NCBI GenBank assembly: GCA_025355725.1
Contig: JANXZC010000073.1
Span: 1 to 40,229, forward strand
From: Syntrophus sp. (in: bacteria)
GTDB taxonomy: Bacteria; Desulfobacterota; Syntrophia; Syntrophales; UBA8958
Direction: 5' to 3'
DNA length: 40,229 bases
The translations under genes were made by a program, and so were the position numbers. Below the pieces are notes generated by a model. That model was not told the DNA's origin. It saw only the letters and a program-made list of their open reading frames with translations, and did no database searches. Shown in pieces: positions 24,358 to 31,917 of the stretch. The first letter of the stretch is position 1. Each line of letters starts with the position of its first letter.

Positions 24358-24828
24358 ATGAGCCATAAACGCAATTTTCGTTTTTCCTTAGGGGCGATGC
24401 TGGGAGCAGGGGCCGTCGGCATGGCCCTTGCGGCGTTCATTGCGGTGGGCTATTCTGCTTCCGGCAATGCCCGGTTTTGTGGATCCTGCCACAGCATGGA
24501 ACACGTCAACGCTCGCCTCCTCGTGTCCAACCACAAACAATTCGCCTGTATCGAATGTCACATGCCCAACGCCAGCCTCCCGCTACAGGCGGCCTATAAG
24601 GCTCAGGCGGGACTCAATGATCTGGTTCATGAAACATTGCGAATCTATCCTGCCGCCATTCACATATCAGAAAAGGGGAAAGATATTTTACGGGGCAACT
24701 GCCTGCGGTGCCACTATTCGACAATCGAAAACACGCAAATGGCCAAAGGCAATGGCGATTGCCTCAAGTGCCACCGCTTTCTGGCTCATGGTCGTGGCCT
24801 GGAAAAAGGAGGAATGAAAGTTGAATAA
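24358..24828 (+). CDS. nrfH: Cytochrome c nitrite reductase small subunit (quinol dehydrogenase) NrfH
   Basis: The 156-residue tetrahaem cytochrome belongs to the NapC/NrfH family. One N-terminal membrane anchor (about 10-32, LGAMLGAGAVGMALAAFIAV) is followed by four CxxCH motifs: CGSCH, CIECH, CLRCH and CLKCH. CHSMEHVNA and FACIECHMPN are typical of NrfH. It takes electrons from menaquinol and passes them to NrfA on the outer face of the membrane. It is the first gene of nrfHA, and its last codons contain the ribosome binding site and TTG start of nrfA. Confidence 0.96.
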   Translation: MSHKRNFRFSLGAMLGAGAVGMALAAFIAVGYSASGNARFCGSCHSMEHVNARLLVSNHKQFACIECHMPNASLPLQAAYKAQAGLNDLVHETLRIYPAAIHISEKGKDILRGNCLRCHYSTIENTQMAKGNGDCLKCHRFLAHGRGLEKGGMKVE

Positions 24829-26101
24829 GAAAACAAAGATTTGGGGTTTGCTACTCGTAATTGCCGCCCTTGTTTGTATCGTAGTCGTTGTCCAGACCTT
24901 CCTCCGGAAACCAGCCGCAACAATCAAACTGGCCAGTATACCTGCGGGAGAATATGACCCTGCCGTATGGGGCAAGTATTATCCCCTGGAGTATGAAAGC
25001 TACAAGAAGAACCAGGAGATGGCCCCCTCGCCTACCGGCTTCGGGGGCAGCGAAAAAGTGCAGAAATCAGTGAAGGAACCGGAGATTCTTGTCAACTTCA
25101 AGGGAATGGCCTTCAGCAAAGATTATACGGAGGATCGGGGGCATCCATATGCCGTCCAGGATCTGAAAGAAACGAAACGGATCAACCCGACCACTCCCGG
25201 GGCCTGCATGACCTGTAAAACCCCCAATCTCATCGATATCTACAAGGACATGGGTTGGAATTACGCCAAGAAGCCTTTGACGGAGCTCTTCCCCAGATTA
25301 AAACATCCTATTTCTTGTGCAAATTGCCATGATCCGGCGACGATGAATCTGCGGGTCGTTAATCCGGCCTTTATTGAAGCGATGCAACGAAGAGGAATCG
25401 ATGTTAAGAAGGCATCCCGTGAAGATATGCGTAGCTATGTATGCGGGCAATGCCATGTGGAATACTATTTCGAGCCGGAATCCAAGAAGGTCGTCTTCCC
25501 GTGGGATAAGGGCATGCTTCCGGAGCAGATGTACGCCTACTACCAGGAAAAACCCGCCGGCTTCGATCAGGACTGGCTCCATCCAGACTCCCAGGCCAAG
25601 ATGCTCAAGGCTCAACATCCGGATTTCGAGACATGGAGCAGCGGCGTCCATGGAAAATCCGGCGTGTCCTGCGCCGACTGCCATATGCCTTATGTACGCA
25701 AGCAGGGTCAGAAATATACTTCCCATTGGGTGACCAGTCCAATGCGACTCACAAAGGAATCGTGTATGCCCTGCCATACTCAGAGTGAGGTATGGCTCCT
25801 GGAGCGCGTTAAAACTATACAGAACAATGTATGGCAGCTTCAGAGGACAGCCGGGCAAACCGTCGCCAAAGCCCATGAAGTCATCGGCAAGGCAGCGGCT
25901 GTCACCAAGGCCAACAAGGCTGAACTTGATAAAGCCCGGGAACTGGTAAGAAAAGCCCAGTGGTTCTGGGACATTGTCGCTGCCGAAAACAGCATGGGCT
26001 TTCATAATCCCGATCAGGTTCTCAACTCCCTTGGCCGCTCCATCGACATGGCCCATCAGGCAATTGCTACCGCCAATCGGGCAGCGGGAACTTCTTTTTA
26101 G
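24821..26101 (+). CDS. nrfA: Ammonia-forming cytochrome c nitrite reductase NrfA
   Basis: The 426-residue pentahaem enzyme reduces nitrite to ammonium with six electrons. The N-terminal hydrophobic segment (8-26) is a signal or anchor. Haem 1 is the catalytic CxxCK type (C129-M-T-C-K133); the others are CANCH, CGQCH, CADCH and CMPCH. The conserved GVHGKSGVSCADCHMPY segment and the C-terminal helices (KAQWFWDIVAAENSMGFHN) are present. The start is TTG at 24821, 8 nt after AAAGGAGG, and it overlaps nrfH by 8 nt, so translation is coupled. Besides respiration, NrfA can remove NO and hydroxylamine, which fits the hcp neighbour. Confidence 0.97.
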   Translation: MNKKTKIWGLLLVIAALVCIVVVVQTFLRKPAATIKLASIPAGEYDPAVWGKYYPLEYESYKKNQEMAPSPTGFGGSEKVQKSVKEPEILVNFKGMAFSKDYTEDRGHPYAVQDLKETKRINPTTPGACMTCKTPNLIDIYKDMGWNYAKKPLTELFPRLKHPISCANCHDPATMNLRVVNPAFIEAMQRRGIDVKKASREDMRSYVCGQCHVEYYFEPESKKVVFPWDKGMLPEQMYAYYQEKPAGFDQDWLHPDSQAKMLKAQHPDFETWSSGVHGKSGVSCADCHMPYVRKQGQKYTSHWVTSPMRLTKESCMPCHTQSEVWLLERVKTIQNNVWQLQRTAGQTVAKAHEVIGKAAAVTKANKAELDKARELVRKAQWFWDIVAAENSMGFHNPDQVLNSLGRSIDMAHQAIATANRAAGTSF

Positions 26102-26137
26102 GATTTTCTATAGTGTAATTTTATTGACGTCATCGCG

Positions 26138-26175
26138 AAAACTCACGCGGCCGATTTAAGAGATGGGTGAGTTTT
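26138..26175 (+). terminator. Candidate terminator after nrfA
   Basis: AAAACTCAC (26138-26146) and GTGAGTTTT (26167-26175) can form a 9-bp stem with a 20-nt loop, followed by another T and a pyrimidine-rich run. The large loop weakens the call. Confidence 0.45.
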
Positions 26176-26234
26176 TGCCCTTTATATCTCCATAAATTAT
26201 TGATCTATTTTAATTGTTTTAGCAAATACAGCCC

Positions 26235-26912
26235 ATGATAGCTGAGAAAAAAAATCCCCCCATCCCCTTTTTCGAAGGGCTCTCTGCCCAGCAGCAGCGG
26301 GATATGTTTGCCGTCGGCATTTCCAAAACTGCGGAAAAAGGTCAGAAGATCTTTTTTGACGGTGACAAGGCCACCGGATTTTACATAGTTTTATCGGGAA
26401 AGGTTAAGATTTACAAGCTCGCGCCGGAAGGGAAGGAACAGATCCTTCATGTCTTCGGTCCCGGTGAGCCTTTCGGGGAGGTTCCCACCTTCGCCAATGA
26501 CGTTTTCCCCGCCCATGCCCAGGCAGTCGAAAAAACCAACCTGCTGTTTTTCCCCCGGGAAAGTTTTCTCGGCCAGATCCGCCAGGATCCAGATCTGGCC
26601 ATGGGGATGCTGGCCACCCTGTCCCGCCGCCTCCTGCATATGACCAAATTGGTGGAGAGTCTGTCCCTACAGAACGTCTCCACGCGCCTTGCCGCCTATC
26701 TTGTTCAGTTGAGTGAAGTTCAGAAGCAGGCAACCACGGTAAGACTTGACATCAACAAAGGGCAGTTGGCCAGCTTACTGGGAACTGTTCCCGAAACCCT
26801 CTCCCGGGCCCTGAACCGGCTGACAAACCAGAACCTGATCAAGGTACAGGGGCGCCAGATCACCATTCTCAACAGAGCGGGACTGGGCGAATGGGAAGAA
26901 ACCGGACTATGA
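26235..26912 (+). CDS. Crp/Fnr family regulator without cysteines (HcpR/DNR-like)
   Basis: The product has 225 residues. The cyclic-nucleotide-binding-like beta barrel (about 15-115) has FFDGDKATGFYIVLSGKVKIY and FGPGEPFGEVPTF. The long dimerisation helix is about 120-150. The winged helix carries NKGQLASLLGTVPETLSRAL, whose recognition helix (E-T-x-S-R) is that of FNR-type proteins that read TTGAT half-sites. There is no cysteine in the whole protein, so it cannot hold an FNR [4Fe-4S] cluster; a haem or another ligand, as proposed for HcpR/DNR, is more likely. It sits after nrfHA and overlaps the next gene by ATGA, so it is transcribed with the protease-transglutaminase-ligase genes. Likely targets are hcp and nrfHA. 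Confidence 0.9.
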   Translation: MIAEKKNPPIPFFEGLSAQQQRDMFAVGISKTAEKGQKIFFDGDKATGFYIVLSGKVKIYKLAPEGKEQILHVFGPGEPFGEVPTFANDVFPAHAQAVEKTNLLFFPRESFLGQIRQDPDLAMGMLATLSRRLLHMTKLVESLSLQNVSTRLAAYLVQLSEVQKQATTVRLDINKGQLASLLGTVPETLSRALNRLTNQNLIKVQGRQITILNRAGLGEWEETGL

Positions 26913-27433
26913 GGACCCCTATGAAGCCTTCGCGAATGATATGGACTGTCCAACCGTTGCTAATTTCATTATTCATCATGCTTATTTCCCTTCCTCCTCA
27001 AGCCTTAGGGGCAGATGCAGATAAGGTCATCGGCGCCGTGGAGGATATTATCCTTATGCCCGGGAAAATAACGCTCCCCGCCCGGATCGACACGGGCGCC
27101 GCGACAACGTCCCTAGATGCCCGTGAATTGATAGTCAGGGATAATATTGCGGAATTCCGCTTGTCCGAAACCTATGGCGGCAAGATAATGAAACTCCCCG
27201 TTACGGGCTGGAAGCAGGTCAAGAGTTCCGGAGCCCAGCAGCGCCGGCCCGTAGTGGAGTTGGATATTTGCATCGGCGACAAGTTCCTCCGTGTCGAGGC
27301 CAACTTGATGGACCGCTCGCGGGTCCAATACCCCCTCCTCATCGGCCGCAATGTCCTGGAAAAAGGATTTGTCGTCGATGTAAGGAAAACGCGCGCCCTG
27401 CCACCCCGCTGCCCGGAGCTCGCCAGTCCATGA
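26909..27433 (+). CDS. Exported retropepsin-like aspartic protease (PF05618, 'ATP-dependent zinc protease' family)
   Basis: The product has 174 residues. The signal peptide is about 1-35 (LLISLFIMLISLPPQALG). The catalytic D61-T-G motif lies in LPARIDTGAATTSLDA, with the later hydrophobic-G motif in YPLLIGRNVL. That is a retropepsin half, which should act as a homodimer in the periplasm. The older family name 'ATP-dependent zinc protease' is misleading. The family is commonly encoded beside RimK-like ligases and inactive transglutaminases, as here. The ATG at 26909 overlaps the regulator stop (ATGA); the ATG at 26921 with AGGA before it is the alternative. Its stop overlaps the next start by ATGA. 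Confidence 0.88.
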   Translation: MRTPMKPSRMIWTVQPLLISLFIMLISLPPQALGADADKVIGAVEDIILMPGKITLPARIDTGAATTSLDARELIVRDNIAEFRLSETYGGKIMKLPVTGWKQVKSSGAQQRRPVVELDICIGDKFLRVEANLMDRSRVQYPLLIGRNVLEKGFVVDVRKTRALPPRCPELASP

Positions 27434-28962
27434 AGGACAAAGCCTTCTACCTGAGCGGACTCCTGCTCCTTATTACAGCGATTCTAGTGGGCTATCGAGT
27501 CATCTATCTCCACTACCCCCTATTCCCGAGTGCCAAGGTAAAGGCCTGGCGCATCTTTACTGAGTTATATTTTCAGCCCGATTCCATAGGGAAACCGGTA
27601 TCAGTCCGGATTGCCCTGCCGCAAAACCGTTCCGATCAGTCGCTGATCGACGAACGGTTTATCTCGGGGGACATGGAAATCGACCTGGTGACGGAACGGG
27701 AGGGACGTTTCGGTCAATGGTCGGGAGTTATCGCCAAGAAGGAAGAATATGTCGGTTATGAGGCCACTGTCGTCATCAGGCAACGGCCCGGAGAGGCGGA
27801 ACCCCAGTCCCCTCCTGGCGCATCCTTGCCTGGTTCGCTGAGCGCCTCCGAACAGGGGATGTTGAATTATCTGGCCGCCAACTTGTTGCCCCGTCCAATT
27901 GACCAAAAATTACGGGCTGTGGCCGGAATCGCCAGAGGGCAATGGGGAGGGGCGCCCCCAACCAACGATAAACTCGTCGAATGGACCGCTTTCCGGAAAA
28001 AATTCGGCCCCGCCAGCTCGCTTGTGTATCTGTCCCAGGCAGCGGGCCTGCCTGCCAGGGAAAGCATCGGCCTGATCCTTCAGGAAGGCATTGTCTCCAC
28101 TCCGGTGCAGTGGCTGGAGATATGGACGGGCAAGGGATGGGAAGGCATGGATCCGGAGACGGGAGAGTCCTATCCCCGGGGCGAAAAGGTGCTGGTTTTA
28201 GCTTCCGGGGGATCGGCCGTCGCGAGTGTCGCCGGCGGCCAGCTAAGGGATGTCCGCTGGACCCTGAGCAGACAAATCGTCTCTCCCTGGCGGATGCACC
28301 TGGAACCGGCCCTGCATGCCAACCACTTTCTCAATCGCTGGTCCCTCTTCTCCCTGCCGCCGGGGTTTCAGGACACCTTCCGGATCATTCTCCTCGTCCC
28401 CATCGGCGCCCTGATGATCTGTTTTCTCCGCAATGTCATCGGCTTTCCCACCTTCGGGATTTTCATGCCCGTCCTGATGGCCCTCGCTTTCCGCAGCACG
28501 GGCCTTGTTTACGGGTTAGCCATTTTTGCGGGGGTAGTTTTTATCGGCTACCTGGTCCGCTCACGGATCAATGCCCTCCGGCTGCTTTTGGTCCCCCGCC
28601 TGGCCGCCATCCTGACCCTTGTGGTCATCTGTTTCTTAATCCTCTCGCTCATCGGCAATAAATTGGGGTTGCGCAACATGATGGCTGTGGGCCTGCTGCC
28701 TTTTGTGATCCTGACCATGACCATCGAGCGTTTTTATGTCCTCATCGAGGAATCAGGAATCAAGGAAGCCCTTATTACCGCCTCGGGAAGCGCCGCCGTC
28801 GCCATCCTGACCTACGGCGTCCTGCAGTTGGAGGGGCTCCAGCTCCTCTTTTTTGTCTATCCGGAATATCTGTTGGCCGTGGCGGCCTTGCAGATCATGC
28901 TGGGACGCTACACTGGTTATCGCCTGTCGGAATACATCCGCTTTCGCGCCTTCAAGGAATGA
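27430..28962 (+). CDS. Inactive transglutaminase-like domain fused to a multi-helix membrane domain
   Basis: The product has 510 residues. One N-terminal helix (7-25) is followed by a periplasmic region (about 30-310) with a transglutaminase-like fold: AFRKKFGPASSLVYLSQAAGLPARESIGL matches the usual catalytic-cysteine helix, but serine or alanine replaces the cysteine and no cysteine occurs in the whole domain. From about residue 310 there are seven or so hydrophobic helices (IILLVPIGALMICFL, IGFPTFGIFMPVLMALAF, LAAILTLVVICFLILSLIG). This is the known 'inactive transglutaminase fused to 7 TM helices' family. It is coupled by ATGA to the protease upstream and to the ATP-grasp gene downstream. 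A scaffold or peptide-binding role is inferred. Confidence 0.88.
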   Translation: MKDKAFYLSGLLLLITAILVGYRVIYLHYPLFPSAKVKAWRIFTELYFQPDSIGKPVSVRIALPQNRSDQSLIDERFISGDMEIDLVTEREGRFGQWSGVIAKKEEYVGYEATVVIRQRPGEAEPQSPPGASLPGSLSASEQGMLNYLAANLLPRPIDQKLRAVAGIARGQWGGAPPTNDKLVEWTAFRKKFGPASSLVYLSQAAGLPARESIGLILQEGIVSTPVQWLEIWTGKGWEGMDPETGESYPRGEKVLVLASGGSAVASVAGGQLRDVRWTLSRQIVSPWRMHLEPALHANHFLNRWSLFSLPPGFQDTFRIILLVPIGALMICFLRNVIGFPTFGIFMPVLMALAFRSTGLVYGLAIFAGVVFIGYLVRSRINALRLLLVPRLAAILTLVVICFLILSLIGNKLGLRNMMAVGLLPFVILTMTIERFYVLIEESGIKEALITASGSAAVAILTYGVLQLEGLQLLFFVYPEYLLAVAALQIMLGRYTGYRLSEYIRFRAFKE

Positions 28963-28964
28963 TC

Positions 28965-29918
28965 ATGATCGCAAGCCCCTTCTCCTGGCTGGGCAAAGCC
29001 GGCGTCCTGGGAATGAATCGGCGGAACGCCGAATACATAATGCGTTGGAATCCCCGTTCCCGTTATCCCCTCGTCGACGACAAGATCATTACCAAAGAAC
29101 TTGCCGCCCGCCATGAAATACCCACGCCCCCTCTTATCCATGTCATCCGCCATCATGGCGAGGTAAAGGGATTTGGGGAGAACCTCGCCGGACACAAGGA
29201 ATTCGCCGTCAAGCCGGCCCGTGGTTCCGGAGGAGAGGGGATAGTCCTCATCAAGGATGTCAGCGACAAGGGCTACATAAAACAAAACGGGGATATTCTG
29301 ACCGAGGATGACATTTTTTACCATATATCGAGCATTCTTTCCGGGATATACTCCCTTGGCGCCCTGGAGGATCGGGCCATCATCGAGGAACTGATTCATC
29401 CTGCTCCCGTTTTTGCCGCCGTAACATATCGCGGCGTTCCGGATATCCGCATTATCGTTTATCGCGGCATCCCCGCCATGGCCATGGTCCGCCTGCCCAC
29501 CCGGGCCTCGGATGGCAAGGCCAATCTCCACCAGGGGGCTATCGGCGCCGGTCTTGACATATGCGCCGGCGTTTTGCTAAAAGCGGTCCATCGCAATGAG
29601 GTGGTAACCCACCATCCCGATACGGGCAATCCTGTTACGGGAATTGCCGTTCCTTATTGGGAGAAGATCATGACCATGGCTGCCCGGGCCTTTGACATGA
29701 CCGGCCTTGGTTACCTGGGCGTGGATATGGTTATGGATGAAAGGCGCGGTCCCCTCCTGCTGGAACTAAACGCCCGGCCGGGAATCCAGATTCAGTTAGC
29801 CAACGGGATAGGGCTGCGGAACCGTCTGGACAAAATCGATACGGCGCCGGAATACGTCTTTATTACTCCCGAGGGCCGGGTGCGCTGGGCAAGAGAAGTA
29901 TTCTGTGGTGATTCATGA
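28965..29918 (+). CDS. RimK-like ATP-grasp ligase (alpha-L-glutamate ligase-like)
   Basis: The 317-residue cytoplasmic protein has an ATP-grasp domain. The nucleotide-binding loop is FAVKPARGSGGEGIVLIKD, preceded by KIITKELAARHEIPTPPLIH. The metal-binding end is GPLLLELNARPGIQIQLAN (E and N ligands). Relatives add glutamate or other amino acids to proteins or peptides; the acceptor is unknown. The frame starts with ATG at 28959 overlapping the previous stop (ATGA), but AAGGA at 28954-28958 is better spaced for the ATG at 28965, used here. It completes the protease - inactive transglutaminase - ligase triad. Confidence 0.9.
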   Translation: MIASPFSWLGKAGVLGMNRRNAEYIMRWNPRSRYPLVDDKIITKELAARHEIPTPPLIHVIRHHGEVKGFGENLAGHKEFAVKPARGSGGEGIVLIKDVSDKGYIKQNGDILTEDDIFYHISSILSGIYSLGALEDRAIIEELIHPAPVFAAVTYRGVPDIRIIVYRGIPAMAMVRLPTRASDGKANLHQGAIGAGLDICAGVLLKAVHRNEVVTHHPDTGNPVTGIAVPYWEKIMTMAARAFDMTGLGYLGVDMVMDERRGPLLLELNARPGIQIQLANGIGLRNRLDKIDTAPEYVFITPEGRVRWAREVFCGDS

Positions 29919-29958
29919 TATTAAAAAGGCTGCTGGCAAAGGCTAAGGACTGCTCACC

Positions 29959-30261
29959 ATGACTAACGACGATCAAACCGATGAGAATTGCGCCCGCTTG
30001 CAATCTCAATTGGCGCAAATTGACAGCATGCGTAAGGTATCCTTTTATTCCCCAGATTTTCAATCCTGGTATAAGCAGACAGGTGAACTGATCGAGAGCA
30101 TTTTCGGTAAAAATTCCCACCCTTGCGAAGCGTTTCAGGCCGTTCTATTCACACCCCTTTTTCTTTCCTGCCGCTGCGGCGATACCGTCTTCACGGAGGC
30201 CTATGAGCAAGGTATGGAAGAAGTCCGCTCCCTCCTCACGTCGTGTCTGAGAAAAGCTTAA
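29959..30261 (+). CDS. Small soluble protein of unknown function
   Basis: The product has 100 residues, is predicted mostly helical, and has no signal peptide or membrane segment. The pattern FYSPDFQSWYKQTGELIESIFG, then AFQAVLFTP, then FTEAYEQGMEEVRSLLTSCL resembles a small helical module found in many bacterial proteins of unknown function, often at the N-terminus of larger ones. It contains CEAF and CRCG cysteines. AAGGA precedes the ATG by 9 nt. It follows the ATP-grasp gene by 40 nt on the same strand and may be part of the same transcript. Confidence 0.65.
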   Translation: MTNDDQTDENCARLQSQLAQIDSMRKVSFYSPDFQSWYKQTGELIESIFGKNSHPCEAFQAVLFTPLFLSCRCGDTVFTEAYEQGMEEVRSLLTSCLRKA

Positions 30262-30274
30262 CCTCATCCCTACC

Positions 30275-30934
30275 CTACCCCTTGCCTTTCAACATCCTTG
30301 CCGTTGCGGCGGCCTTGTGCATCATCAGACCGGCGGCTTGAAGGGCCTGCTTGTCTTGGCGCACCCCGAGTTTGTCCGTCTGGTAGGAAAGATCCTCGTT
30401 CATTTGTCCGGAAACGGCTCCGACGCCGAATATGGCCCCGGCGGCATGGACAGACGGGGTCCACAGCTCGTGGAGAAGAAAAGCGCTATGAATGCTTTCC
30501 AACGTCGTTTCAATACCGCCGTTCCTTGTCCAGGCGACAGCAAGGGCGACCCCGACTTTGCCCTTCAAGGCCAGATGCTTCTCCCTGCCAAAGATAAAGC
30601 AGCGGGTTCGATCGATTAGGCACGCCATCAGTCCCGAAAGTCTGGCAAAGTAGACCGGCGAAGCCAGCACCAGGACGTCACAATCCCGGATTTTCATGAG
30701 GATGGGCGAGATGTCGTCCTCAATCTTACACAGTTGGGCCGGGGTCTGTTTTCTCATGCACCAGTTGCACTGCGTACAGTCAGAAAAATTAAGGCCGGCC
30801 AAGGCCAAAGCTTCCGTTTCCACGTCCCCCTCTTTTGCCGCCTCTTGCAGGGCATGCTCCAGAAGGTATGCAGTGTTTCCTCCCCGGAAAGGACTTGAAT
30901 GGATCCCCATAACCCTTATCTTTTTTGCCTCCAC
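30275..30934 (-). CDS. Flavodoxin family NAD(P)H-dependent oxidoreductase with CxxCxxC cluster
   Basis: The product has 219 residues. The flavin phosphate loop is GIHSSPFRGGNTAYLLEHAL, the cysteine cluster is CTQCNWCMRKQTPAQLC, and the second flavin contact is LASPVYFARLSGLMACLIDRT. The C-terminal part (from about 150) is specific to this longer branch. Start choice: the frame is open to 31042, but AAGGAGG (30943-30949, read on the minus strand) lies 8 nt before the GTG at 30934, and the fold begins directly after it, so GTG is preferred. It is a relative of 15176-15754. It ends 13 nt from the convergent small gene. Confidence 0.87.
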   Translation of the reverse strand: MEAKKIRVMGIHSSPFRGGNTAYLLEHALQEAAKEGDVETEALALAGLNFSDCTQCNWCMRKQTPAQLCKIEDDISPILMKIRDCDVLVLASPVYFARLSGLMACLIDRTRCFIFGREKHLALKGKVGVALAVAWTRNGGIETTLESIHSAFLLHELWTPSVHAAGAIFGVGAVSGQMNEDLSYQTDKLGVRQDKQALQAAGLMMHKAAATARMLKGKG

Positions 30935-31125
30935 AGAAAAAACCTCCTTTTTTTCTTTCCATACCTGAGCCAACCACGCTAATCCCGTTGCCACTGTTAA
31001 GTAATTCCGCCCCCATGTCAAGGGCACAAAAATATTCTTCAAAAAAAGTCTTTTAATAAAGAGCGTTACATGTTAAGCGGGTGGAAACATCACCCTAATT
31101 AAGGTAAGGACGGCAAGCGGGAAGG

Positions 31126-31917
31126 ATGGGAAGGAAAGAAACAGCTTCTTCAGGCGGCTACCTGAAAAAGGCAAGGGAATCAAAAAAGATATCCATAGGG
31201 GAGCTTTCAAGGAGAACTAAACTCAGTCCGGAATTGCTCCTCGCCATAGAGGAGAACCGCTTTGAGTCCTTTTGTCAGCCGGAATTCATACCCGGATATC
31301 TCAAGCTATATTCCCGCCAGTTGGGTCTTGATGAAGCCGAAGCGCTGAGCGAGTACAAGGTTTTCGACCAAATCCCCAGGCAGATAAAAGACATCCCCAT
31401 ACAGACAAATCTATTTCTGGACTACAATCCTCCGATCCGTTCCGCAGAACCGACTAAAATTCAAGCCGTCCGTAACAACAACAGTAATCTCTTCAAGCAT
31501 GCCTTCCTGATCTTTTTTATGATCCTTGGCCTCTCCCTGTTCTTCTACATACCATCCGAATACAAGGGGCCCAGAGAAATCAGGTCCGACACATCATCCC
31601 GGGTCGGCGAAATGAAAAAAGATGCCCCCGTCACTCCACCCGTTCCCCAGACCGCTTCTCCGTCGCCCATAGCAGATACCGCACCGTCGGGCAAGTCCTC
31701 ACCGCCGCCCGCCTCACCACCGCTCGCGACTGCCACCCCTGCTTCCCCGGCAAATAGGGAACCTGAAAAGATGATCAAGGTCATCGGGAACAGAGACAGC
31801 AAACGCTATCATTTACCGGGCATGGTATATTACGATCATGTCGCCGCCTACCACCGCGTTGTTTTCTCCTCTGAAGAAGCGGCTGTCAAGGCGGGTTATC
31901 ACAAGGCCTCACGCTGA
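31126..31917 (+). CDS. RodZ-like HTH membrane protein with degenerate Ada-like zinc domain
   Basis: The product has 263 residues. The N-terminal helix-turn-helix (about 10-75) is the RodZ/HTH_25 type: YLKKARESKKISIGELSRRT, then LLLAIEENRFESF and FIPGYLKLYSRQLGLD. One membrane helix (about 125-143, AFLIFFMILGLSLFFYI) is followed by a Pro/Ala/Ser-rich periplasmic linker (about 160-220). The C-terminal 43 residues (VIGNRDSKRYHLPGMVYYDH, then VVFSSEEAAVKAGYHKAS) follow the Ada/YhcR-type small metal-binding pattern, but methionine and serine replace its two cysteines. Role in cell shape or the envelope is inferred from the HTH-TM layout. The last 19 nt overlap the convergent MBL gene. Confidence 0.8.
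   Translation: MGRKETASSGGYLKKARESKKISIGELSRRTKLSPELLLAIEENRFESFCQPEFIPGYLKLYSRQLGLDEAEALSEYKVFDQIPRQIKDIPIQTNLFLDYNPPIRSAEPTKIQAVRNNNSNLFKHAFLIFFMILGLSLFFYIPSEYKGPREIRSDTSSRVGEMKKDAPVTPPVPQTASPSPIADTAPSGKSSPPPASPPLATATPASPANREPEKMIKVIGNRDSKRYHLPGMVYYDHVAAYHRVVFSSEEAAVKAGYHKASR

Noticed and set aside
27268-27429. Upstream extension of the inactive transglutaminase gene
   Set aside because: It would overlap the protease gene by 166 nt; the ATG at 27430 with ATGA overlap and an N-terminal membrane helix is the natural start.
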